From an uncultured Paraprevotella sp. (GTDB lineage Bacteria; Bacteroidota; Bacteroidia; Bacteroidales; Bacteroidaceae): 64,000 bases of DNA. The position numbers and the translations under genes were made by a program. The first letter of the stretch is position 1. Every line of letters starts with the position of its first letter. This document shows positions 36,660 to 47,300 of the stretch, one piece after another. Below the pieces are notes generated by a model that saw nothing but the letters and a program-made list of their open reading frames with translations, was not told where the DNA came from and did not search any database. The DNA lies in contig URDY01000001.1 of NCBI GenBank assembly GCA_900546665.1, forward strand, positions 124,001 to 188,000. The letters run 5' to 3'.

Positions 36660-39600
36660 TTATTTCAACATAAACTTATAAGTCTTCACAGAACCGTCTC
36701 TCATTTCATCCTTACGGATATAGAAACCTCTCTGAGTAGGCTGGGCAATCTGTGCACCACCGATAGTATAATAAGTAGAACGAACCACTTCTGATACACC
36801 ATTCTCTACATTCTGTACACCATCCGGACGGTTCTCTTCTCCGCTACCATAATAATAGAGCTTGAAGTTATCAAAGATAGTCCAGTCACCATCTACATGC
36901 TCATCCTTACGGATACCGATATTGGCATAAGTCTGTCCTTCCTTTACCTCAAAATAAAGCTCGTTCAAATACAATCCCTTATTGAATGCAGGACCTGCAT
37001 CTTCCATCGCATTTGGAATGAACCAGTATTCGATAGGATTCTCTTCCGTAGTCAAAGAATCAGCTACATTGGTGTTCTGTGATGCAGTTGCCGTAGGCTG
37101 ACCTTCTTCAATGATAGACATGATCGGTGTATAAACCCATGAGTCTTCCGGACCGGCATACAACATCGCATTCAACTGTTCCTTATCGTCGCGATATTTT
37201 GCAGCTGCATCCATTGGCCATCCTTCACGATAGAAGGCATTACAAGTCAATTTATAGAATCCCGGAGTCAAACCATATAAAGTCTGATGAATATCAAAGC
37301 TGTTGTTATTATAGAATTCACCTGCTGAGATACGGAAGTTCACATCACCGCCGTCACGCTCCTGAATCCATCCGTCACCACTGTCTGTTGTTACACCTGA
37401 CTCTTCATCATAAATAGAGAAGCCCGGATTAATGATCAGATCACTCAACTCAACCGGATTATCTTTTGAAGCACCGGCAATCTGTCCGCCCTGTATAGTC
37501 TGAGTCAACAAAGTGTTGATCTGTACAATATACTCATTAGCTTGTTCAACAGACTCAATCTCGTTATTTTCCAAAGTCACTGACACTTCATCAACAACTT
37601 CATAAACAGCACTCAGGTCATAACCCGCATTCTGCAGATTCTCACCACGTTCTCCGTAAACGTCATTAACGAGATCAGACAAAGACAATACAACCTCAAT
37701 TGACTTGTTTGCATAAGAAATGGATTCCGTCAACTCGTTGATAACACTCTTGGCTTCTTCTATGGTAGATGATTCTGTAACCAGGCTGGCATTAGTCATT
37801 GCAGTTTCAAGCTTCGTAATAGCATCAACAGTTGCAAACGCTTCAAAACCGGTAATCTTGGTATATAATGCAGAAGCCTCATCATACAAGGTTGAAATGG
37901 TTGGCAAATAATATTCTACACTATTGCCCATATAAACGATACGGAATTCATCAAAAGCCGACCAGTTGTTACTCAAAGACTCACTGCTCTGCATTCTCAC
38001 ACCGAAACGCAACTTGCCATCCAGAACCACACTGGTAACTTCATTGGCATATTTACCCTGACCAAATGCCACTTCCGCACTCGCCAAATCATTAGGAATA
38101 TATTTTCCACCCAAAGCTGCAAAAGAATAGTCATTGGTAGAACCATCTTCCTTCGTAATATATGGTGTATCAGAAAGCTCATCACAAATATGATGCAAAG
38201 CTACTGTATTTTCATTTCCATACAGATAAGCATATACATTATTGGTTATACCGTCATCCCAACCTGCATCAATTACATCATTACCACTTGGACGATAGTA
38301 TCCTTTGGCCGTAATCTTGTATGCTCCTTCTGGAAGTCCGTCAAGTTCCTGATAAACATCATACTGTTTGTTGAAGACTTCTGCCACGTGATTATTGGCT
38401 GTAGGACCTCCGTTCCATCCTGACGCTCCATTAGTAAAGTCAGGTGACTGAAGCAAACCATACAGATCATTTGTCAAGTCGGCATTGACCATATCCAGAA
38501 TATCCTCACGGAATACACTGTCTATATTTGCAGACAATTTGTCAAAATCATTAGGATCAAATTCTCCACTGTTATATGCAGCCTCTACCGCATCCGTATA
38601 ATCATAGGTCTTAATAAAGGCTTCCGGATTATTAGACAACTCTGCGTATGGCTCGTAATTATTGATATGCTCATCCAGTTTACCATCAACCACACCCTTA
38701 ATCTGAGCATATACTGCCACATCATTTTTCAGATTATCTATACTCTTTATCAAAGATAAACGAACGGCGATCACGCTGTCTTCTGTAATCTGATCATTAT
38801 CCATTGCTTCCTGAGCCAAAGCTAAATTAGCCTCAAACTTACTATATCCGGCATTACTGTACTTGGCTTGATTTTCTTCCAATTCGCCCTGATATGCCAA
38901 AGCTTCATCTATGGTCTTCTGCAACTCAGACTTGGCGAAATTATCACTCTTGCCTAAATAATACAATTTGAAATTGTCTACACCGACCCAGTTCATGTTG
39001 GTAGAAATAGTACGGAAACCGATCGTAGCTTCATCGCTAAATACGACAAAATCTACTGTTTCCGTATGGGCTACCGGACGATTATCTGAAGTAAATTCAT
39101 AAGTACGTGTTTCCACACGTGTCTCTCCAGAACCACCGTCTGCAAATAAATAAGCACCCTTCAATTCTTCCGGAGCCATCGTATTATCAGACTGCTGGAA
39201 TCCGATCACGTCAGCCTGCAACCTATATTTACCTTGTGGCAATCCCTTAATGGTCTGCTGAATATAAAGATCAGACAATGAATTGCCACCAGCAACCCAT
39301 TTTTCAGCAAAACGGAACATCAAATCACCGTTTTCATTATAATATTTATCTGTTTCTGCAGTACGGCTCATATCCATATTGTTGTCCCAGCCGTCCTTGA
39401 CACCATCAGGAAAATCAGCATTCTTTATCTTTCCTGTCATATCAATCGGGTTGTCTTCTGTTGCTCCTCCGGCCAACCAAGTATCTACTTCACTGATCAA
39501 AGCTTCAGCAGCTTCAGTGATTTCTGTTACTGAAGCAGAAGAACCGTTATAAATTTCCTCGTACTTCGCATAATCAGTATATTCTTTTTCTACTGCATAT

Positions 39601-40271
39601 TCCAAAGCGTCTTTCAGAACGAGCTTGGCTTCATAAAGAGCATATTCATCTTCTGTCACAAAAGCCCAGTCCAATTCAGCCTTTTCATAACCGGCACTGT
39701 TTTTGTCAATGGTAGGCATTACAACCGTATTATTCATTGTGCCATCCTCATTCAACAAGCCGTCCCAGCCCATATAAGCATTGGCGTACAAACCATCCTG
39801 TGCCTCAAGACCAAAATTAGGATCCTCATCAGGCATCTTGATACGGTATGTATCTGAATCGGCATTCTTGGTTATCTTCCACACATAATGACCATCAGTC
39901 TGCAAGTTAAAATCCACATAGGCATTAGCTCCGTCTCCGGTTAACCAGATATATTTGGGCTTTCCACCGTTGTTAGCAGGTGCATCCGGCATTTCCAAAG
40001 TCCAACCTGAAACAGAAAATCTAGAATCTTCTGCTGGCTTGACTCTTATCTTCAAACCTTTTTTAGCCAACGAAAGTTGGGTATTATAGGAATTACCATT
40101 GACCATAAACATCTTAGTAGCCGGATGATAGACGAAATATGTACCACCTGCTTCAAGATCAATCGTAACTGTTTGAACTGTAGGATCTTCCCACTCTGTT
40201 GCAGCCCAAAGAGGCATAGAAGACATTGTTGCTCCGCACAATGCCACTAACGTAAGTAAATGACTTTTCAT
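36660..40271 (-). CDS. Large secreted protein with three beta-sandwich repeats, no enzyme domain seen
   Basis: The 1203-residue protein starts with a signal peptide (to about 23). An N-terminal beta domain (about 30-200) is followed by three related sandwich modules at about 276-442, 600-783 and 945-1143. Each has a GLPxGxYxL-type segment and ends NW/DW-x-x-(F/V)D-x-F-(K/R)-(L/I)-x-Y (VDNFKLYYLG, FDEFRIVYMG, FDNFKLYYYG). Helical, FIVAR-like stretches separate them (about 210-268, 445-600, 785-930). A sorting-type tail closes it (STYYTIGGAQIAQPTQRGFY to FMLK). The modules resemble CBM4/9-like folds and the last module of the 1770-residue enzyme. I see no catalytic motif, so binding or adhesion at the cell surface is most likely. 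Confidence 0.8.
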   Translation of the reverse strand: MKSHLLTLVALCGATMSSMPLWAATEWEDPTVQTVTIDLEAGGTYFVYHPATKMFMVNGNSYNTQLSLAKKGLKIRVKPAEDSRFSVSGWTLEMPDAPANNGGKPKYIWLTGDGANAYVDFNLQTDGHYVWKITKNADSDTYRIKMPDEDPNFGLEAQDGLYANAYMGWDGLLNEDGTMNNTVVMPTIDKNSAGYEKAELDWAFVTEDEYALYEAKLVLKDALEYAVEKEYTDYAKYEEIYNGSSASVTEITEAAEALISEVDTWLAGGATEDNPIDMTGKIKNADFPDGVKDGWDNNMDMSRTAETDKYYNENGDLMFRFAEKWVAGGNSLSDLYIQQTIKGLPQGKYRLQADVIGFQQSDNTMAPEELKGAYLFADGGSGETRVETRTYEFTSDNRPVAHTETVDFVVFSDEATIGFRTISTNMNWVGVDNFKLYYLGKSDNFAKSELQKTIDEALAYQGELEENQAKYSNAGYSKFEANLALAQEAMDNDQITEDSVIAVRLSLIKSIDNLKNDVAVYAQIKGVVDGKLDEHINNYEPYAELSNNPEAFIKTYDYTDAVEAAYNSGEFDPNDFDKLSANIDSVFREDILDMVNADLTNDLYGLLQSPDFTNGASGWNGGPTANNHVAEVFNKQYDVYQELDGLPEGAYKITAKGYYRPSGNDVIDAGWDDGITNNVYAYLYGNENTVALHHICDELSDTPYITKEDGSTNDYSFAALGGKYIPNDLASAEVAFGQGKYANEVTSVVLDGKLRFGVRMQSSESLSNNWSAFDEFRIVYMGNSVEYYLPTISTLYDEASALYTKITGFEAFATVDAITKLETAMTNASLVTESSTIEEAKSVINELTESISYANKSIEVVLSLSDLVNDVYGERGENLQNAGYDLSAVYEVVDEVSVTLENNEIESVEQANEYIVQINTLLTQTIQGGQIAGASKDNPVELSDLIINPGFSIYDEESGVTTDSGDGWIQERDGGDVNFRISAGEFYNNNSFDIHQTLYGLTPGFYKLTCNAFYREGWPMDAAAKYRDDKEQLNAMLYAGPEDSWVYTPIMSIIEEGQPTATASQNTNVADSLTTEENPIEYWFIPNAMEDAGPAFNKGLYLNELYFEVKEGQTYANIGIRKDEHVDGDWTIFDNFKLYYYGSGEENRPDGVQNVENGVSEVVRSTYYTIGGAQIAQPTQRGFYIRKDEMRDGSVKTYKFMLK

Positions 40272-40605
40272 AACAACAAATTAAGTTAATAATTAATGAT
40301 TTAGTTACAAATATACACTTTTAAGATTTTTCAAAAAGAATTTTAAGTACTAAAAATGCACCTTTTATGCTATCAAACATAAAAACATAGTCTCAAGGTC
40401 AAAATACTTTCCCACATTTTTCTTTCCAAATACATTGGAGGCTCCATTCTTTGATCAATATCCTGTCTTTATCTGCGATCCTATTTCATTAAACCTTTGG
40501 AAAAATATGATATTAAAGTAGATTTTTCTATTTTTGCACTACTTGATTATCCATTTAAAGAACCATCTATCAGAATAATTACATTATAAACAAAAACATT
40601 CATAA
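40272..40605. promoter_or_regulatory. Divergent intergenic region with two promoters
   Basis: For the minus-strand gene, TATATTTG lies at the complement of 40308-40315, giving a leader of about 30 bases. For the plus-strand TolC gene, TATTTTTG lies at 40529-40536, 70 bases before its ATG. Nothing else is recognised in this 334-base, AT-rich gap. Confidence 0.6.
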
Positions 40606-41787
40606 ATGAAAAAACTTTTTATTGTTTGGACTTCTCTTTTCGCATTTAGTCTTTCAATTTCTGCCCAATCACAAACCATAGATGAAATATTGAAAGAAAT
40701 AGAAAAAAACAACAAGACCATTCAGGCAGCCAAAATGGCTGATAAAGCAGCTATCGCAGAAATCGATGCCAGCAACACACTGGAAGATCCTTCCATTGAA
40801 TATAGTTCACTCTACAACAGAGCAACAACAGGTCAAGCCGAATCTGAATTAATCATAACCCAAGGATTTGACTTTCCCACAACCTATACCGGAAGAAACC
40901 GCTTCGGAAGGATCAAAAAAGAAGCCATAGACTGGCGCCAACAGGAACTAAGGCAAAATATTCTTCTGGAAGCCCAATTACTATGTCTGGACATCATCAG
41001 ACTTAACAAAACAAACATGTTGCTCAACGAAAGAAAAAAGAACGCGGACAAACTTTTGGAACTGTATAAGGAAAAAGTAGAAAAAGGCGATGCTTCTAAA
41101 ATTGATTTCAATAAAACTAAAATTGAAAGCATGAACATTCAGACCGCCTTACTAACCAACGACGCAGCCCACCGCAAAGCCCTGCAAGATCTTCTTGCCC
41201 TTAATGGCAACAAGCCGCTTGCTTTCGAAGCGACAAGCTATCCACCCCTACCCGAGAAAGAAGAAATCTGGATGATCATAAACGAAGCTATAAGCAATAA
41301 TCCCAGTCTGAAAGCGATTGAGACGGACTCACGAGCAGCTCAGAAAAATATAACGGTAAGCAAACTGAACTGGCTTCCCAAAATAGAAATAGGCTACAGA
41401 CGAAATACGGCAGACGGCCTTAAAGAACACGGTTTTATAGTAGGAGGATCCATTCCTGTATTTTCAAATAAGCGTAACGTAGAAATAGCCAAAGCTCAAG
41501 CCATCAATGCCACTCTCAGTTACGAAGACGCGACTCTACGAGCAAAAGCACAGCTTGAAAGCCAAATCAATGAATTCCACAAGCTGGACAAAGCCATGAG
41601 CATGTATGATATAGATATCATGTATGAAACACTGGATATGATGAAAGAAAATGTAGAAAGAGGAGAAAGCTCACTTATCGATTATTTTTCCGAATCGGAA
41701 ATGATTTATCAGAATCTTCAGGCATATTATGATCTGGAGTGCCAATATCAAAAAGTCTTAGCCCAACTTCTATGTACGGCACTTTAA
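40606..41787 (+). CDS. TolC-family outer-membrane efflux protein
   Basis: The 393-residue protein has a signal peptide (to about 21), then two long alpha-helical halves with the TolC/CusC repeat pattern: IDEILKEIEKNNKTIQAAK, and after the midpoint MIINEAISNNPSLKAIETDS and a basic-rich strand GYRRNTADG. The C-terminal NVERGESSLIDYFSESEM is typical of CzcC/CusC proteins. Partners (membrane fusion protein and RND pump) are not adjacent, so it is an orphan channel. Slightly short for the family (usually 420-460). Confidence 0.85.
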   Translation: MKKLFIVWTSLFAFSLSISAQSQTIDEILKEIEKNNKTIQAAKMADKAAIAEIDASNTLEDPSIEYSSLYNRATTGQAESELIITQGFDFPTTYTGRNRFGRIKKEAIDWRQQELRQNILLEAQLLCLDIIRLNKTNMLLNERKKNADKLLELYKEKVEKGDASKIDFNKTKIESMNIQTALLTNDAAHRKALQDLLALNGNKPLAFEATSYPPLPEKEEIWMIINEAISNNPSLKAIETDSRAAQKNITVSKLNWLPKIEIGYRRNTADGLKEHGFIVGGSIPVFSNKRNVEIAKAQAINATLSYEDATLRAKAQLESQINEFHKLDKAMSMYDIDIMYETLDMMKENVERGESSLIDYFSESEMIYQNLQAYYDLECQYQKVLAQLLCTAL

Positions 41788-41901
41788 AAAAAACTGATAA
41801 AATCCAGTCTATTTGAAAAATCTGTCTGATTTTGTGCACGTATATCAATTTCTTTTTTTAACTTTGCTTGAAAGGCAACATCTTATCTAAATTATAATAA
41901 T

Positions 41902-42711
41902 ATGGAAAAAAATTTTTTGCAGAATTTCTCATTGGAAGGTAAAATAGCCCTGGTAACAGGCGCTTCTTACGGAATCGGTTTCGGTATAGCAACAGCCTTT
42001 GCCCGTTGCGGTGCTACAATTGTTTTTAATGATATCAAACAAGAACTCGTAGACAAAGGTTTGGCTGCTTATAAAGAACTTGGCATCGAAGCTCACGGTT
42101 ACGTATGCGACGTTACTGACGAAAACGCAGTCAATGCTCTTGTAGCTCAGATTGAGAAAGAAGTAGGCGTAATTGATATCCTGGTTAACAATGCCGGTAT
42201 CATCAAACGTATTCCTATGTGTGAAATGTCTGCTGCTGAATTCCGTCAGGTTATCGACGTGGATCTGAATGCACCGTTCATTGTATCCAAGGCTGTCATT
42301 CCTGGTATGATCAAAAAAGGACATGGTAAGATCATCAACATCTGCTCTATGATGTCCGAACTCGGACGTGAAACTGTTTCTGCCTACGCTGCAGCCAAAG
42401 GTGGCCTCAAGATGCTGACCCGCAACATCTGCTCAGAATACGGTGAATACAACATTCAGTGTAACGGTATCGGCCCGGGTTATATCGCTACTCCGCAGAC
42501 AGCTCCTTTGCGTGAGCGTCAGCCGGACGGCAGCCGTCATCCGTTCGACAGCTTCATTGTAGCCAAGACTCCTGCTGCACGTTGGGGAACTCCGGAAGAT
42601 TTGCAGGGACCTGCCGTATTCCTGGCTTCTGACGCTTCCAACTTCGTCAACGGTCTTGTTCTTTACGTTGACGGCGGTATTTTGGCGTACATCGGCAAAC
42701 AGCCCAAATAA
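41902..42711 (+). CDS. Short-chain dehydrogenase, gluconate 5-dehydrogenase-like
   Basis: The 269-residue SDR has the NAD(P) site VTGASYGIGFGIA, NNAG at ILVNNAGIIKR, catalytic SAYAAAKGG (Tyr-x-x-x-Lys) and the end VNGLVLYVDGGILAYIG. It matches the Ga5DH/KduD subgroup, which reduces 5-ketogluconate or 2-keto-3-deoxygluconate-type compounds in hexuronate use. In Bacteroides this gene often pairs with kduI; here it stands alone. Its promoter -7 box TAACTTTG lies at 41859-41866, and a terminator follows. Confidence 0.85.
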   Translation: MEKNFLQNFSLEGKIALVTGASYGIGFGIATAFARCGATIVFNDIKQELVDKGLAAYKELGIEAHGYVCDVTDENAVNALVAQIEKEVGVIDILVNNAGIIKRIPMCEMSAAEFRQVIDVDLNAPFIVSKAVIPGMIKKGHGKIINICSMMSELGRETVSAYAAAKGGLKMLTRNICSEYGEYNIQCNGIGPGYIATPQTAPLRERQPDGSRHPFDSFIVAKTPAARWGTPEDLQGPAVFLASDASNFVNGLVLYVDGGILAYIGKQPK

Positions 42712-42740
42712 CAGTTATAACTGCATAACATACAGTTTTT

Positions 42741-42785
42741 AAGAAAGTCCGGCAACAGCACATCTGTTACCGGACTTCTTTATTT
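42741..42785. terminator. Bidirectional terminator between SDR gene and queG
   Basis: AAGAAAGTCCGG-AACAG pairs with CTGTT-CCGGACTTCTT around ACAT/CA, with a T-rich end on the plus side and an A-rich start. It overlaps the queG stop codon (42780-42782). Confidence 0.88.
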
Positions 42786-43724
42786 TTTATTTCTCATCAT
42801 TGCTTCCAGATTACGTTTCAACCCTTCATATTTGGCTCGTTTGACAGCTGAACCTTTAAAGAGACGCCGATAATCATCTACGGACAAATTCATCCACTTT
42901 TCTTCTGTCATTTCCATCAGTTCTGGTTTGAGACAAAAAGCGTCCTCCTGACTGGGTTCAGAAAAAGCCAGATGAGGACAAGCTTTCAGACATCGGTCAC
43001 AACCATAAAAATAAGGATACATTTTAGAAGCGGCATCAACCGGAATGTCTCCTCTGTTTTCTATTGTAAGATAACTCAAACAACGTCGGGCATCCAATCC
43101 CTCAGTCGGTATTAAAGCACCTACCGGACAGGCCTCGACACATCGTCTGCAAGTACCACAGTCTCTTTGGATCGGCTTGTCATAATGGTCTGCCACGCAA
43201 TCCAACAACAGTTCTCCCAAAAAAAAGGTACTGCCAGCATGAGGCACAATCAGCTGGGTATGTTTGCCTATCCAGCCTATCCCACACTGACAAGCCCAAT
43301 ATTTCTCCAGAACGGGTGCCGTGTCACAAAATGCCCTTCCGTTGACAGAAAAACCAGCCCTGCACTGAATCCGGTTTAAAAGCTGGTACAGTTTTTCTTT
43401 CATCACATCATGATAATCCTTTCCGTAAGCATACCAGGATAGTTGCAAACCGGAAGACGGAATCTGTCTGGAAGGAAAATAATTCAATGCGACAGAAACA
43501 ACCGTTGTCGCACGCTCCATCAGGAGCGTCGGATCCAGTCTTTTATCAGTATGATATTCCATATACGCCATATCGGCCTGACAGCCTTTTAACAGCCATT
43601 TCCTGAAGAAATCAGCATGGTCAGTACTGACCGGACCGGCTTTGGCCATACCACAAGCAGAAAAGCCGAGGTCATTAGCCTCGGCTTTTATCATATCAGC
43701 AGAAATTACATCTGTATTGTCCAT
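42780..43724 (-). CDS. queG: Epoxyqueuosine reductase
   Basis: QueG reduces epoxyqueuosine to queuosine in the wobble base of certain tRNAs, using cobalamin and two [4Fe-4S] clusters. The 314-residue protein has CGTCRRCVEACPVGAL and CDRCLKACPHLAF, plus the cobalamin-domain segment YWACQCGIGWIGKHTQLI. I chose the ATG at 43724, 2 bases after the deacetylase stop codon; an upstream in-frame ATG at 43769 adds 15 residues within the deacetylase gene. The two are likely co-transcribed. Confidence 0.93.
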   Translation of the reverse strand: MDNTDVISADMIKAEANDLGFSACGMAKAGPVSTDHADFFRKWLLKGCQADMAYMEYHTDKRLDPTLLMERATTVVSVALNYFPSRQIPSSGLQLSWYAYGKDYHDVMKEKLYQLLNRIQCRAGFSVNGRAFCDTAPVLEKYWACQCGIGWIGKHTQLIVPHAGSTFFLGELLLDCVADHYDKPIQRDCGTCRRCVEACPVGALIPTEGLDARRCLSYLTIENRGDIPVDAASKMYPYFYGCDRCLKACPHLAFSEPSQEDAFCLKPELMEMTEEKWMNLSVDDYRRLFKGSAVKRAKYEGLKRNLEAMMRNKK

Positions 43725-43726
43725 TC

Positions 43727-44338
43727 TTATTCGAGCACTTTGAATTGATACCCCTGAGCTATCAACCATTCCAAAGATTCCGGTAATGCGGTATGCAGCT
43801 TATTGATGCTCTTCAATGAATCGTGAAACGTAATGATGGAGCCGTTACGGGTATAGCGTTTGACATTGTTCACCACGTCCTCAGCAGTCATACACTTGCT
43901 ATAGTCCCGTGTCACCACATCCCACATCACGATTCTGTAATGCTTGCGCAGCAGTTTAAACTGTAATAATCTCATCCAACCATGAGGCGGTCTGAACAGA
44001 TTGGTATGAAGCAAGGCATTTGCCTTGTCAGCATTCTCCAGATACTCCTTGTTTGAATGCCTGAATCCGCTGATATGATTGTATGTATGATTGCCTATGC
44101 GATGACCCCGTTTGACCACCATATCATACATATCCGGGTATTTCCGGACATTATCACCAACCATGAAGAAAGTCGCCTTTATACCGTAACGATCCAACGT
44201 ATCCAGAATGAAAGGCGTGGCCTCAGGTATCGGACCATCGTCGAATGTCAGATAAACGACCTTCTTCTTTCTGCTCATGCGCCATAGGGCCTTAGGATAT
44301 ATCCACCTCAAAAAGACAGATGGTTGCTCTATAAACAT
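43727..44338 (-). CDS. Polysaccharide deacetylase (NodB homology) family protein
   Basis: The 203-residue protein starting at 44338 has the NodB motifs in order: VYLTFDDGPIPEATP (metal Asp pair), RIGNHTYNHIS (metal His-x-x-x-His), LFRPPHGWMR and SIITFHDSLKS. It belongs to carbohydrate esterase family 4 and should remove N-acetyl groups from peptidoglycan or a surface glycan. There is no signal peptide, though the segment before the domain (VFLRWIYPKALW) may associate with the membrane. A longer frame to 44467 would overlap DUF2723; I prefer the shorter start. Confidence 0.88.
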   Translation of the reverse strand: MFIEQPSVFLRWIYPKALWRMSRKKKVVYLTFDDGPIPEATPFILDTLDRYGIKATFFMVGDNVRKYPDMYDMVVKRGHRIGNHTYNHISGFRHSNKEYLENADKANALLHTNLFRPPHGWMRLLQFKLLRKHYRIVMWDVVTRDYSKCMTAEDVVNNVKRYTRNGSIITFHDSLKSINKLHTALPESLEWLIAQGYQFKVLE

Positions 44339-44348
44339 AACTTCTATG

Positions 44349-47300
44349 TTACAAGTGAACGCCTCTTTCCATACACTGCTGCATGTAAGTCTGCAAAGCA
44401 GCACGATATTCCGTAGCTTTTTGAGATTTACAATTCTCCAGAATACCTGATACCTCATCCAGAACATAAAGGTTCATCATACAGTCTCTTGAAGACTGGA
44501 TCAACCGGGATGTATTCAGACTCAAATACCAGTTCATATATTCCTTCGCCGTATTTCCTACAGCTACTGCTATCTTTTCAGCTTCAGCCGGTTTTCCTAA
44601 GATATTCCATGCTTTGGCCATTTCGATAGAACCTCCTTGCATGCTATGTGGCAAAGTCTTGGCCGGAATTGCCTTTTCGGCATATTCCATCACTTTAAGC
44701 GCTTTGTCTTTCTTACCTTCCTTAATAAGCTCCATAGCCAGCAGACTGAACAGACGACGATGTGTCAGACACATTCTCCATACCGTCTCATCAAGATAGA
44801 TGTCCGGATTGTCCAAACCGCCGAACTTGAACTTATTCATCAGGTTGTTATACATACGTTCCGTATCTACCGTCTTTCCGCTTTGCTTGGTGTCGAATGG
44901 TGTAATACGGTAAACCAGACCTTCCTGTACGAAGTTATCTCCCAAATGACCATAATTTTCCGAACCTACAGTCATGGCGATATAAAGCGGACGAGTCCAG
45001 TTAGCCTGCGAAATCATCTCAAGCATCATCAGTTCACTCTTGTAAATGGCACGTTTACCCTTGAGAGAAATGTGCATGACATCCGGAATGGAATCCGCGG
45101 CAATCATCATGCCGGAACGCTTGACTGCTTCTTTGTCAATCGTCACGACAATACTGTCTGTCGGGATTATCTGCAGATCAGGATTATCATTCAATACCCA
45201 ATATTTCATGATATTCTTCAGTTCATACGGGTTTTCTCCGATCGTCTGTTTCAAACCTTCAGGATCATCCTTATAATAAGCCATCACCTGCTGCAAAGCC
45301 TCAGGATGTACCTGGATACCTTCACGCGTACCTGCTACGTATTGCAAACGGGTCCAGCTGATCGGCAATGACGGAGAATCATAAGCCGGACGTTTCATCT
45401 GGTCAATATACCAGTCTGTCTGCAGATAGCTCAGGTTACAAACACGTGCATCCGTACGGAAGCCTTCTGTCTCCTGGTTATACCACAACGGGAAAGTATC
45501 ATTATCACCATTGGTGAAAATCACCGGATTACCTTTTTCATCAAGTGAACTCAGATAATTCTGGCCGAAATCACGACAAGTGTATCTTCCGCTACGGTCG
45601 TGATCATCCCAAGTCTGTCCGGCCATCTGTATCGGTACGAGAATACCGATCAACGAAGCAATGACAGCAGCCGGTGTCTCACCCAGCTTCAGACGTTTCA
45701 AGCCGTCTACGATTGCTGCAACTCCCAGACCGACCCAAATAGCAAAAGCATAGAATGAACCGGCATAAGCATAATCTCGTTCACGAGGTTGAAGCGGTGT
45801 CTGATTCAGATAAATCACAATGGCAATACCTGTCATAAAGAACAGGAAAAATACCACCCAGAACTGTTTGACTCCCTCCTGATTCTTGTAAGCCTGCCAG
45901 AACAATCCTAGCAAACCGAGCAACAACGGCAAACAATAGAAGACATTATGTCCCTTGTTGTTCTTCAACTCACTGGGCAACTTGTCCTGATCTCCCAAAC
46001 GGGCATTATCGAGGAACGGAATACCGGAAATCCAGTTTCCATGTTCCAGTTCACCGTTACCCTGAATGTCATTCTGTCTACCGGCAAAATTCCACATGAA
46101 ATAACGCCAGTACATGAAGTTCAACTGATAACTGAAGAAGAAACGCAGATTTTCAAACTGTGAAGGCACTTTCACCATCACGGTCTGTCCACACTGGTCA
46201 CAAGGCACTTCCTTGCCGTCTACTCCTCCCATCCATTCTTCATAAGCCTGGGCATGACGGTCAGAATACATTCTCGGGAACAGCATATTCTGCGCATAGA
46301 CATATTCCATATCATGTCTGACAATCTCATAAGCATCCTTTTCATCAGCCGAATGTTTCTCCACACGCTGATATACCGGAGCTCCCTGCTTGGTTTTGGG
46401 AACACAATAACCCTCATCCGTAGCTTCCAGTTCCATACGTGAAGTATAGGCAGGTCCATAGAACAAAGGACGCGTTCCATACTGTTCGCGGTTAAGATAC
46501 TGTCCAAGCGTAAACACATCTTCCGGAGAATTCTGGTCCATCGGCGGATTGGCAGTAGAACGGATCACGATTACAGCATAAGTGGAATATCCGATCATGA
46601 TCATCAGCATACACAACAGAGACGTGTTCATCACACGCGGGCTGACCAGCGGTTTGCCCTCTATCGTTCTGTTGATCACAAAAGCCACACAAGCCAACAC
46701 TATAATACCAATAATCAGACTGCTCCAGCCATGACCGTAGAAAGGAATACCCAACATGCCTATGGCCAGCAGATAAGAGATATTCATCCGCTTACGGCTA
46801 CGCTGGGCCTGAGTTTCCCATATAGCCCACAATACAATGGCAATCAGACAGAATATATAAATAATCAGTCCGGTATTGAACGGCATCTTCAAAGTGTTCG
46901 TAAAGAACAGTTCAAACCATCCGCCCACTTTCACAATACCCGGTACGATACCATAAAGCACGGCAGCCACCAATATGAACGAAGCCACAAGTGCCCACAG
47001 TGATCCTTTAAGATTGGCATTGGGGTTCTTGCGGTAATAGAATACAAGTACGATTGCCGGCAAACACAACAGGTTCAACAAGTGAACGCCGATAGAAAGA
47101 CCGGTCAGATAAGCGATCAGAACCAGCCAGCGGTCGCTATGCGGTTCGTCTGCATGATCTTCCCACTTCAATATCAACCAGAATACAATGGCGGTAAACA
47201 ATGAAGAATAAGCATAAACCTCACCTTCTACGGCACTAAACCAGAATGTATCACTAAAGGTATAGACCAAAGCACCGGCCAGACCGCATCCTTCAATAGT

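Noticed and set aside
44637..45371. Plus-strand open frame of 244 codons antisense to DUF2723
   Set aside because: Composition is that of a reverse-complement shadow, without family motifs.
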